Assembly: GCA_965369635.1 (NCBI GenBank)
Contig: CBDURC010000192.1
Location: 1-5,953, forward strand
Direction of reading: 5' to 3'
Origin: UBA3071 sp965369635
GTDB lineage: Bacteria > Chloroflexota > Anaerolineae > UBA3071
DNA: 5,953 nt
Below are positions 1-5,576 of this stretch, one piece after another. Numbering within the stretch: position 1 is the first letter of the stretch; the number at the start of each line of letters is the position of its first letter. A program made the position numbers and the translations under genes. The notes beneath the pieces are model-generated. The model had not been told where the DNA came from and made no database searches. It saw only the letters and a program-made list of their open reading frames with translations.

Positions 1-7
1 AAACAAG

Positions 8-811
8 GTGTTACCGCCACTTTCGCCTCTAATCTCTCATCTTTCATTCCTAATTCTAGGCTTGCTGGCGGGCGTAGGCCTCAACCTCGTCGCTGACCGG
101 CTGACGTTCCAGAGGACAGCATGCGGCTACTGCGGACGGCAACGGGACTACGGTGGGGCCTGGGCCCTGGTGGCCTACCTGCGACGCCGAGGGAGGTGCA
201 GGAGTTGCGCCGCGCCGCTGCCGCTGCGTCCGGTGCTGGTGGAACTGACCTGCGCCGGGGGCTTGCCGCTCCTCTGGCAACGGCCGCTAGGGGCGAATGG
301 CCATTCGCCCCCGCTGGAGACCGCCTTCCTGGCTGCCTACCTGTTCATCCTTCTGCTCCTCACGATCACCGATCTGGAGCAGCGGCGCATCCCCAACGCA
401 GTGATCTATCCGGCGCTGGGGCTGGCGCTGCTCGGCGCGTTTGTGCGCCCGCCTGGCAACTGGCGGAGCGCGCTGCTCGGTGGGGCAGGGGCGTTTGTCT
501 TTTTTCTGGTGCTGTACGGGCTGGGTCTGGGCTTCGCGGCGTTGCTTGGACGCAAAGATGACGATGGAGCGAGTCTATCGCCGGGGGCGCTGGGCGGCGG
601 CGACGTCAAGCTGGCGACCTTCGTAGGAATAGTGACTGGCTGGCCGGGCGTCGTCGTCGCCTTGGGCCTGGGGATGTTGGCAGCGGCGGTTGTCGCTGGA
701 GTGCTCATCGTCGTGCGACTCTCGCGCCGGCAGTACCATCGGGGTCATACGATGCCCTACGGGCCCTTCCTGGCCGCCGGAGCCGCCACCGTGTTGCTGC
801 TCTGGGGTTGA
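8..811 (+). CDS. Prepilin peptidase (A24 family, PilD-like), type IV pilin leader peptidase
   Basis: This is a polytopic membrane aspartyl protease that cleaves the leader peptide of type IV prepilins and related pseudopilins on the cytoplasmic side; full-length bacterial versions usually also N-methylate the new N-terminus. The protein shows a first hydrophobic segment ending in LNLVADRL (residues 25-32). A CxxC...CxxC zinc-type cytosolic domain follows (C39, C42, C64, C67). The two catalytic aspartates are D122 in TDLEQRRIPN and D199 in GGGDVKLA, and a conserved PYGPFLAAGA lies near the C-terminus. At 267 aa it matches a full-length enzyme. The GTG start at 8 has only a weak AAGG next to it, and the frame is open to the window edge, so the true start could lie upstream. 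Residues 95-102 are encoded by a perfect palindrome, and the TGA stop lies in a repeat. No pilus structural genes are in view, so the pilus or competence role is inferred from the family. Confidence 0.93.
   Translation: MLPPLSPLISHLSFLILGLLAGVGLNLVADRLTFQRTACGYCGRQRDYGGAWALVAYLRRRGRCRSCAAPLPLRPVLVELTCAGGLPLLWQRPLGANGHSPPLETAFLAAYLFILLLLTITDLEQRRIPNAVIYPALGLALLGAFVRPPGNWRSALLGGAGAFVFFLVLYGLGLGFAALLGRKDDDGASLSPGALGGGDVKLATFVGIVTGWPGVVVALGLGMLAAAVVAGVLIVVRLSRRQYHRGHTMPYGPFLAAGAATVLLLWG
290..311. repeat. Perfect 22-bp palindrome inside the prepilin peptidase gene
   Basis: The half-site GGGGCGAATGG (290-300) is followed immediately by its exact reverse complement CCATTCGCCCC (301-311). The palindrome encodes residues 95-101 and part of 102 (GANGHSPP), a hydrophilic loop between the zinc-type domain and the next membrane segment. 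It resembles a REP-type repeat unit more than ordinary coding sequence. Its dispersed nature cannot be shown from one copy. Confidence 0.8.
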
Positions 812-881
812 AGGTTCGAAGGTTCAAAGGTTCAGGTTTGGCACTGAACGCCGAACCCCGAATCCTAAACTTGAAACTTGC
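806..881. repeat. GGTTC-rich imperfect inverted repeat with 8-bp tandem units (copy 1)
   Basis: Three tandem 8-bp units (GAAGGTTC, GAAGGTTC, AAAGGTTC; 810-833) form most of a left arm (810-842). An imperfectly complementary right arm (850-881, containing GAACCCC and TTGAAACTTGC) completes a long imperfect hairpin. The repeat begins within the last codons of the prepilin peptidase gene and includes its TGA stop (809-811). A related structure lies at 5463-5532. It could act as a transcription terminator for the upstream gene or simply be a dispersed intergenic repeat. Confidence 0.65.
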
Positions 882-906
882 AGCCATCCCGCCTGTCCGG
901 TATACT
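878..906 (+). promoter_or_regulatory. Putative sigma-70-type promoter for the first CHAT gene
   Basis: A TATACT box at 901-906 (five of six matches to TATAAT) is preceded, after a 17-base spacer, by TTGCAG at 878-883, a weak -35 (three of six). Transcription would begin near 913, giving a leader of about 147 bases to the preferred GTG start at 1060, or about 27 bases to the TTG at 940. This rests on consensus matching only. The rest of the gap from 812 to 1059 holds only the repeat and no convincing gene. Confidence 0.4.
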
Positions 907-1042
907 GGCTACAGGGCCGCTGCTAATGCGTAGGGAGCGTTGTACGATCTTTGCATATCGCCAGGGGGTTGGACATGCCTAGCGTTGGGCTTTTCGCGTT
1001 TCAGGCATACCTCCTATGATCCGGAATTTGACAGGAACAGAC

Positions 1043-1048
1043 AGGAGG
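1043..1048 (+). promoter_or_regulatory. Shine-Dalgarno that decides the CHAT 1 start
   Basis: A full AGGAGG lies 11 bases upstream of the GTG at 1060. The only alternative, TTG at 940 (directly after an in-frame TAG at 931-933), has AGGGAG just 2 bases away, which is too close. The residues encoded between 940 and 1059 do not look like protein, whereas recognisable domain sequence (VKVRLPPLKTTTERLADWL) begins at the GTG. Confidence 0.6.
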
Positions 1049-1059
1049 CGACTTTTGTA

Positions 1060-2877
1060 GTGAAAGTGAGACTACCTCCATTGAAAACGACAACTGAGCG
1101 TCTTGCAGACTGGCTGCAAAGGCACACAAGATCCGGACGTCGATTCTACATGCCTAGCGGGGGCTATTACAACCTACAACCAGCGAGGCCTAGGCTCACC
1201 CCAGGCGGGGATTATTTGCTAGAGATGGATGGTATATACTGCACCCCGATTGAAGGAGGATGGGAGTGTTCAGAGCCATGGACGATGATCTGGTTTGAGC
1301 TTATTCCCTCTCAGGACCCTGATAGAATAGAAGTAATTGCTACGTGTGACACCGGCACCTATCAGATGAAGGCTTTCTTCCAAGAGTTGTTGTTGGAGAT
1401 AGTGAGACCGTGGCCCGATGTGGCGGCACAGCTAGCAGAACAGCTAGGGATAGTGGTCCCGACGCCCGCCCCAAAAGTGGCGGCTCCATCCCCGCCGGAT
1501 GATAGGCCGTGGGAAGGAATACCTGGTCATGGAGGTCAACGCGAAATGCCGGAACTTCAGTCTACCAAATACGTTGATTTCGAGATCACCGTGCTGGAGG
1601 AAGCGGACGAAGGCTATCCGGTACGTGTGAAGAGCCCGGCGGGCGACGACAAGAGCCTTCTGCAGCTCGACGCCGAAGCGCAACCATTCCAGGATGACCT
1701 GCAGCGGTTGCGCGAGTTCGACACCGACGAACAGATGCTGACCCACCTCGGTCAGACGTTATATGATGCGCTGTTCCAGCCGCCAGCCAGCTCAGCCTGG
1801 CGTTCCTGCCGCGACGGTCTGGAAGTTAATGAAGAACTGCGCATCAAGCTGACCATCGAACCGCAAGAGCTATCCACCCTCCCGTGGGAGATGATGTGTG
1901 ATCCAGATGGCTATCCGCTGGCTTCCATCTATTCGATTGTGCGCTACCTCCCGCTGCCCAGGCCCATTCTGCCGATGGAAGTGGAGCCTCCATTGCGCGT
2001 CCTTTGTGTGGTCTCCAGCCCCAGCGACTGGGAGCCATTGGAGGTAGATAGCGAGAAAGCCCGCATACAAGACGCTTTGCAGCCGCTGCGGGATCAGGGA
2101 CAAGTGCATCTGGACTTCAGCGACGAGGCCCGCTTCAGCGCCATTCAGAGCCAGTTGCGTCGCGGGGGCTACCACATCTTCCACTACATCGGGCACGGCT
2201 GGTTCGATCCCGACAAACGCCGAGGTCATCTGGTGTTCGAAAAACCTGATGGCACAGGGGAGGAAATGGACGCCCGGCGGTTGAAAATCCTATTCGACCG
2301 CAGCTCCATCCGCCTTGCAGTACTCAACGCTTGCGAAACAGCGCGCTTCAGCCTGGAACCGTTGATGGGAGTAGCCCCAGCGCTGGTGCGGGCTGACATA
2401 CCCGCCGTGATCGCCATGCAGTTCGAGGTGCCCGATACTTCGGCCATCACCTTCTCTGGCATGTTCTATCAGACATTGGCCGAGGGATATCCTGTGGACT
2501 ACTGCGTCTCCGAAGCGCGTAAGACGCTCATCGGCGAGATCGGGCTGGATGAGGTGGATTGGGCCATCCCTTCGCTCTGGATGCGGGGAGATGGTGTGCT
2601 CTTCAAGTTGCCGGAGTCGCCTGAGCCACTACCTCCAGCGCCTCCCCCACCTCCTGAGGAAGAAGCAGAAGAAGGTGAGGACACGGGCACGCTGAAATAT
2701 ATGGGTGAGGAGGCGCTGATGGATCTCCTAGAGACCCATCGGACTAATCTGGGAATCCTTGGTCGGCGGTCGGCGGCGTTTGGTGGCGAGCCGCCTTTGC
2801 ACGTCCTCAGTCAGATCAGGCACGCGGAACAACAAATCCGCCTGATCCAAATCGAGTTACAGCGGCGAAACCGCTGA
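1060..2877 (+). CDS. CHAT-domain caspase-like protease with extra N-terminal module (CHAT 1, catalytic dyad intact)
   Basis: This is a predicted cysteine protease of the CHAT family (clan CD, related to caspases and separase). CHAT proteases typically act in signalling, cell death or phage defence; the substrate here is unknown. Residue numbers follow the longest frame from 940 (645 aa); the preferred GTG start gives 605 aa. Residues 41-165 form an N-terminal module with RRFYMPSGGYYNLQ, CTPIEGGWE and an IWFELIP-type strand. Residues 211-340 form the CHAT-associated region (YVDFEI, LPWEMM). The core, about 350-556, has YHIFHYIGHG with probable catalytic H419, and VLNACET with probable nucleophile C465. 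A proline-rich then acidic linker (560-580) leads to a C-terminal helical segment (585-645). There is no signal peptide or membrane segment, so it is likely cytosolic. It converges on a homologue whose nucleophile is lost. The family call is firm; the biological role is inference. Confidence 0.88.
   Translation: MKVRLPPLKTTTERLADWLQRHTRSGRRFYMPSGGYYNLQPARPRLTPGGDYLLEMDGIYCTPIEGGWECSEPWTMIWFELIPSQDPDRIEVIATCDTGTYQMKAFFQELLLEIVRPWPDVAAQLAEQLGIVVPTPAPKVAAPSPPDDRPWEGIPGHGGQREMPELQSTKYVDFEITVLEEADEGYPVRVKSPAGDDKSLLQLDAEAQPFQDDLQRLREFDTDEQMLTHLGQTLYDALFQPPASSAWRSCRDGLEVNEELRIKLTIEPQELSTLPWEMMCDPDGYPLASIYSIVRYLPLPRPILPMEVEPPLRVLCVVSSPSDWEPLEVDSEKARIQDALQPLRDQGQVHLDFSDEARFSAIQSQLRRGGYHIFHYIGHGWFDPDKRRGHLVFEKPDGTGEEMDARRLKILFDRSSIRLAVLNACETARFSLEPLMGVAPALVRADIPAVIAMQFEVPDTSAITFSGMFYQTLAEGYPVDYCVSEARKTLIGEIGLDEVDWAIPSLWMRGDGVLFKLPESPEPLPPAPPPPPEEEAEEGEDTGTLKYMGEEALMDLLETHRTNLGILGRRSAAFGGEPPLHVLSQIRHAEQQIRLIQIELQRRNR
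1531..1548 (+). promoter_or_regulatory. Possible internal ribosome binding site and ATG start within CHAT 1
   Basis: GGAGGT at 1531-1536 sits 9 bases before an in-frame ATG at 1546-1548 (residue 203 of the longest frame). Starting here would give a 443-aa protein beginning MPELQSTKYVDFEITVLEE. This is close in length and start to the 460-aa neighbour, which begins MTTNERSYEDFEIRILPE. It may be an active internal start, or the relic of the ancestral start before the N-terminal module was gained. Confidence 0.35.
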
Positions 2878-2904
2878 GATGCAGCGCAACCTGCCCATAC
2901 GCCA

Positions 2905-2931
2905 AGCGCCGGCCACACGGGGACCGGCGCT
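2905..2931. terminator. Hairpin between the convergent CHAT genes, possible bidirectional terminator
   Basis: AGCGCCGG (2905-2912) pairs perfectly with CCGGCGCT (2924-2931) across an 11-base loop in the 88-bp gap between two convergent stop codons. A pyrimidine-rich CTGCCTTCTTT follows on the plus strand, but there is no true T-tract. A smaller stem (AGCCC 2954-2958 with GGGCT 2963-2967) overlaps the stop of the minus-strand gene. Position favours termination in both directions; strength is uncertain. Confidence 0.45.
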
Positions 2932-2965
2932 CGCTGCCTTCTTTGCGGGCAAGAGCCCACGCGGG

Positions 2966-4348
2966 CTAGCCACCGTACTCAGCCAGCTTCTTCTCCACGA
3001 CTTCGATCTGCTTCTCAACGTGGCGAATCTGGTTTTGCACGTCCAGTGGAGCGTATTTGGGACCGCCGAAGTCGGCCGCTTTGAGGTTTAGCTGCTCTAG
3101 ATTATGTCGGTAGGTGTCCAGTTGCTCGTTCAGGATTCCGATGGTCTCCTGACGTATCTCGCCCCGGCGCACCTCGTCCAGCACCTGTTCCGGTGAGACC
3201 TGTGGCTGCACCTCGAAGAGCCTCGTCTCTCGACCGGACATGAAAAGGGCATAACCAGACCAGTCGGCGACGTCCCAACCGAGTTTCGGGTCCATGGTGA
3301 TCGCCCGACGGGCCAGGGTTGTAGCCTGATCCAGCGGCAGCCCTGAGGCCAAGGCAGCGTAAAGCGTGCGGCTGAACAGGATGGCTGTGCGATCCCAGAC
3401 GTTACCCCAGATGCCGATGGCAGCAGGGATGCCGTCGGCGACGAGGCGGGGAGCGAGTTCCAGCATTGTCTCGTGAGTGTTGAGCATCGCCAGGCGGATA
3501 CTGCTGCCGCGCAGCATTTCCGAGAGTGTGTGGGCGTCAACCCAATCGTAGCCCACCCCGGCTATGGACTTGGCCGCACCAGGAGCACCAGTCTCCTCTT
3601 CTAGAATCAGGTAGCTCTGTTCTCTGTTGAGGGTCCTCAGACCACCATGTCCGGCGAAATGAAAAATGTGGTAATCGTCGCTGCCGAGCGCATCCCTGAC
3701 TTCGCTCCGGGTAGCGGTTTCCACAACCGTCAGGCTGACGTTCGCCTCGCCCAGCGACTGCAGGCCCCGGCGGATCATCTCCGCTTCCAAAGACAGGTTG
3801 AGACGCCCCTCTGGATCCGCCAGGACGACAAGTACTTTGAGCGGGGCCTCGCCAGTCTGTAGATTAGGTGGGCGATAGGGATGGTCTATGTGCCGGATCA
3901 GCGACATACGTGGGGACAGGCTGAGGAATTGGTGCGTCCGGGCATGGTAGAGCAATTCCCAGGGCAGATCGCTCAAGCTGTACTCGTCCTGCCCTCGCAG
4001 CGTGTGGCTCTCCTTGGGCTGCGTGGTGCCAATCTTCAGCCAAATGCGCAGTTGCCGCCGCCGGCCCACGGCGTCCAGGCTGCGCTCGAAGGCCAACAGC
4101 ACGTCGTCGCGGAAAAGGGCAGCGAACAATGCCGTCCCAATCTCCTGCAGTAGGTCTCGATCTGCCCGCATTCGAAAGACTCTTTCCAGGCTGACTCGCA
4201 TCTGTTCGCTCAGCAAATCACGCGGCATCGTGGCCATCGCCTCACCCACAGGCGAGTGAGTGACGTAGACAAGGTGATCGCCACCTTCTGCCATCTCGGG
4301 AAGGATGCGGATCTCGAAGTCTTCGTAAGACCGCTCATTCGTGGTCAT
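2966..4348 (-). CDS. CHAT-domain protein lacking the catalytic cysteine (CHAT 2, predicted pseudoprotease)
   Basis: This 460-aa protein is homologous to the facing CHAT gene along its whole length. It begins with the YEDFEIRILPE motif (8-18), has LPWELL (128-133), and a caspase-like core of about 170-380. The His motif YHIFHFAGHGG (226-236, probable H234) is kept. The nucleophile motif reads SSIRLAMLNTHETM (282-295), so H292 stands where the Cys of NACE should be. The following AMQFE-type strand is also altered, to GIWGNVWD. The C-terminal part (401-460) is a helical segment matching that of CHAT 1. The frame is intact, and the ATG has AGGAAG (4355-4360) six bases upstream, which argues against a decaying gene. 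No signal peptide or membrane segment is seen. It lies 92 bp downstream of galE on the same strand, separated by strong hairpins. A regulatory or scaffold role is inferred; a proteolytic one is unlikely unless another residue substitutes. Confidence 0.85.
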   Translation of the reverse strand: MTTNERSYEDFEIRILPEMAEGGDHLVYVTHSPVGEAMATMPRDLLSEQMRVSLERVFRMRADRDLLQEIGTALFAALFRDDVLLAFERSLDAVGRRRQLRIWLKIGTTQPKESHTLRGQDEYSLSDLPWELLYHARTHQFLSLSPRMSLIRHIDHPYRPPNLQTGEAPLKVLVVLADPEGRLNLSLEAEMIRRGLQSLGEANVSLTVVETATRSEVRDALGSDDYHIFHFAGHGGLRTLNREQSYLILEEETGAPGAAKSIAGVGYDWVDAHTLSEMLRGSSIRLAMLNTHETMLELAPRLVADGIPAAIGIWGNVWDRTAILFSRTLYAALASGLPLDQATTLARRAITMDPKLGWDVADWSGYALFMSGRETRLFEVQPQVSPEQVLDEVRRGEIRQETIGILNEQLDTYRHNLEQLNLKAADFGGPKYAPLDVQNQIRHVEKQIEVVEKKLAEYGG

Positions 4349-4354
4349 GTCTGA

Positions 4355-4360
4355 CTTCCT
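4355..4360 (-). promoter_or_regulatory. Shine-Dalgarno of CHAT 2
   Basis: On the minus strand AGGAAG stands six bases before the ATG at 4348-4346, which is good spacing and supports this start. Confidence 0.6.
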
Positions 4361-4377
4361 GGCATATATGTTCGCTC

Positions 4378-4426
4378 CCGCTGGACGGCCACGTCCAGCG
4401 GCCGGAGGCGGACATGGCCGTCCGCC
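4378..4426. repeat. Double-hairpin REP/BIME-like element between galE and CHAT 2
   Basis: The first hairpin has a perfect 10-bp stem (CCGCTGGACG 4378-4387, CGTCCAGCGG 4392-4401) with loop GCCA. The second has a 7-bp stem (GGCGGAC 4407-4413, GTCCGCC 4420-4426) with a 6-base loop. Read on the minus strand, the second shares the core GGACGGCCAnGTCC with the first, so two related palindromic units stand in opposite orientation. This is the architecture of BIME elements. Alternatively it may terminate galE transcription or shape the CHAT 2 leader; no T-tract follows. Confidence 0.6.
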
Positions 4427-4440
4427 ATGAGTAATATCAC

Positions 4441-5430
4441 TTACCTTGCTTTCCCGTACCCGTGAGGATGCGTGCTATGCCAGCGCCAGGCGTGCTCAAT
4501 GATCTCTCGTAGACCGTAGTGCGGTTCCCAGCCCAACTCGCGGCGGGCCTTGCGGTTGTCGGCCCAGACCATGGGCGGGTCGCCAGGGCGGCGGGGGCCG
4601 ACCTCTACCTCGAAATCGCGCTCTGTGATCTGCCGTACCATGTTCATGATTTCGAGGTTGCTGCATCCCTGGCCGGTGCCCAGGTTGAAGGCAACGCTGG
4701 GGCTGCCAGCGGCGAGATAGCGTAGTGCCGCCACGTGCGCCGTGGCCAGATCGTCCACATGGATGTAGTCGCGGATGCAGGTGCCATCGGGGGTGGGATA
4801 GTTGTCGCCGTTGATGAAGAAGCGGGGCCGTTGGCCCAGGAGGTACTCCATTAGCACCGGGATGATGCGGGTAGCCGGCTTGTACTCGTCGCCCAGACTG
4901 CCGTCGGCGGCCGCTCCCGAAGCGTTGAAGTAGCGCAGGGCCACGTGCCTGAGGCCGTGACAGACGTCGAACCAGCCCAGCACCTGCTCGGCCATGAGCT
5001 TGGAGACCCCGTAGACGCTCTCTGGCTTCTGGCTTTCCTCTTCGGTGACTGGCACGACCTCCGGCTGGCCGTAGACCGAGCAGGAGGACGAGAAGACGAT
5101 TTGCTTGACGCCATGCTCGGCCATGGCTGTGGCCAGGTTGACTGTGCCCTGGACGTTGTTGCGGAAGTACTTGGTGGGATTGCGCATGGACTCGTCCACC
5201 TCGACGTAGGCGGCGAAGTGGATCACACCCTCGATGTCGTGCTCGTCGAAGGCGCGGCCGATGTCATCGGGGTTGAGCAGATCGCCGAGGATGACCGGGC
5301 AGCCGCGCACTGCTTCCCGATGTCCGTGCTCCAGATCGTCGAAGACGACGACGTCATACGCTTGTCGCTGCAACTCTGCCACAGTGTGGCTGCCGATGTA
5401 GCCGGCACCGCCGGTGACTAGGATGATCAT
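4441..5430 (-). CDS. galE: UDP-glucose 4-epimerase
   Basis: This NAD-dependent short-chain dehydrogenase/reductase family enzyme interconverts UDP-galactose and UDP-glucose in the Leloir pathway and supplies UDP-galactose for surface polysaccharides; it is cytosolic. The 329-aa product begins MIILVTGGAGYIGSH, the Rossmann glycine motif. It carries VFSSSCSVYG with catalytic S116, YGVSK with catalytic Y140 and K144, RYFNASGA (166-173) and NYPTPDGTCIRDYIHVDDLA (210-229), all hallmarks of GalE. Length matches the family (about 330-340 aa). The frame is open upstream to 5691, but that extension runs antisense through recQ and has no GalE-like sequence. The ATG at 5430 begins exactly at the Rossmann strand and has AGGA (minus strand, 5444-5441) ten bases upstream. 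It is divergent from recQ, with 146 bp between them. Confidence 0.96.
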   Translation of the reverse strand: MIILVTGGAGYIGSHTVAELQRQAYDVVVFDDLEHGHREAVRGCPVILGDLLNPDDIGRAFDEHDIEGVIHFAAYVEVDESMRNPTKYFRNNVQGTVNLATAMAEHGVKQIVFSSSCSVYGQPEVVPVTEEESQKPESVYGVSKLMAEQVLGWFDVCHGLRHVALRYFNASGAAADGSLGDEYKPATRIIPVLMEYLLGQRPRFFINGDNYPTPDGTCIRDYIHVDDLATAHVAALRYLAAGSPSVAFNLGTGQGCSNLEIMNMVRQITERDFEVEVGPRRPGDPPMVWADNRKARRELGWEPHYGLREIIEHAWRWHSTHPHGYGKAR

Positions 5431-5462
5431 GCGTTCTCTTTCCTTTCCATGAGCTTCTGACT

Positions 5463-5532
5463 CAGGTGTTTCAGGTTTCAAGGTTCCAAGTTTCGCTGTC
5501 TCGAACCTTCGGACCCTTGAACCTGAGACCTG
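5463..5532. repeat. GGTTC-type imperfect inverted repeat (copy 2) between galE and recQ
   Basis: A left arm (5463-5495, with CAGGTTTCAAGGTTCCAAG) and a right arm (5502-5532, with CGAACCTTCGGACCCTTGAA) are imperfect reverse complements around a six-base loop. GAAGGTTCG, seen on the minus strand here, also occurs in the repeat at 806-881, so the two belong to one family. Copy 2 occupies most of the divergent promoter region of galE and recQ. Confidence 0.6.
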
Positions 5533-5565
5533 GAACACAAGCGTAGCGCTGAGGCATTGTACCGC

Positions 5566-5571
5566 AGGAGG
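5566..5571 (+). promoter_or_regulatory. Shine-Dalgarno of recQ
   Basis: A full AGGAGG lies five bases before the ATG at 5577. It decides this start over the later in-frame ATG at 5619. Confidence 0.7.
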
Positions 5572-5576
5572 CGAAG

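Noticed and set aside
806..881. CRISPR-like array from GGTTC repeats
   Set aside because: The units are 8 bp and adjacent with no spacers, and the structure is an imperfect hairpin.
926..982. Short leader peptide ORF (18 codons, ATG at 926) upstream of CHAT 1
   Set aside because: It has no good ribosome binding site, no attenuator-like codon run and no paired hairpins.
1028..1056. Perfect TTGACA at 1028-1033 as a second promoter
   Set aside because: There is no acceptable -10 at 16-18 bases downstream (ACTTTT or similar), and a start there would be inside the ribosome binding region.
940..1059. In-frame 40-codon extension of CHAT 1 from a TTG
   Set aside because: The codons look non-coding, the AGGGAG is only two bases from the TTG, and recognisable domain sequence starts at the GTG at 1060, which has its own AGGAGG. 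It remains possible because a candidate promoter lies just upstream.
2879..3091. Plus-strand ORF of 70 codons after CHAT 1
   Set aside because: It is mostly antisense to the C-terminus of CHAT 2, with no ribosome binding site and no recognisable protein features.
3647..4259. Plus-strand ORFs opposite CHAT 2
   Set aside because: They are shadows of the strongly supported minus-strand CHAT 2 frame.
4945..5421. 158-codon plus-strand ORF opposite galE
   Set aside because: It is an antisense shadow of galE, which has every family motif.
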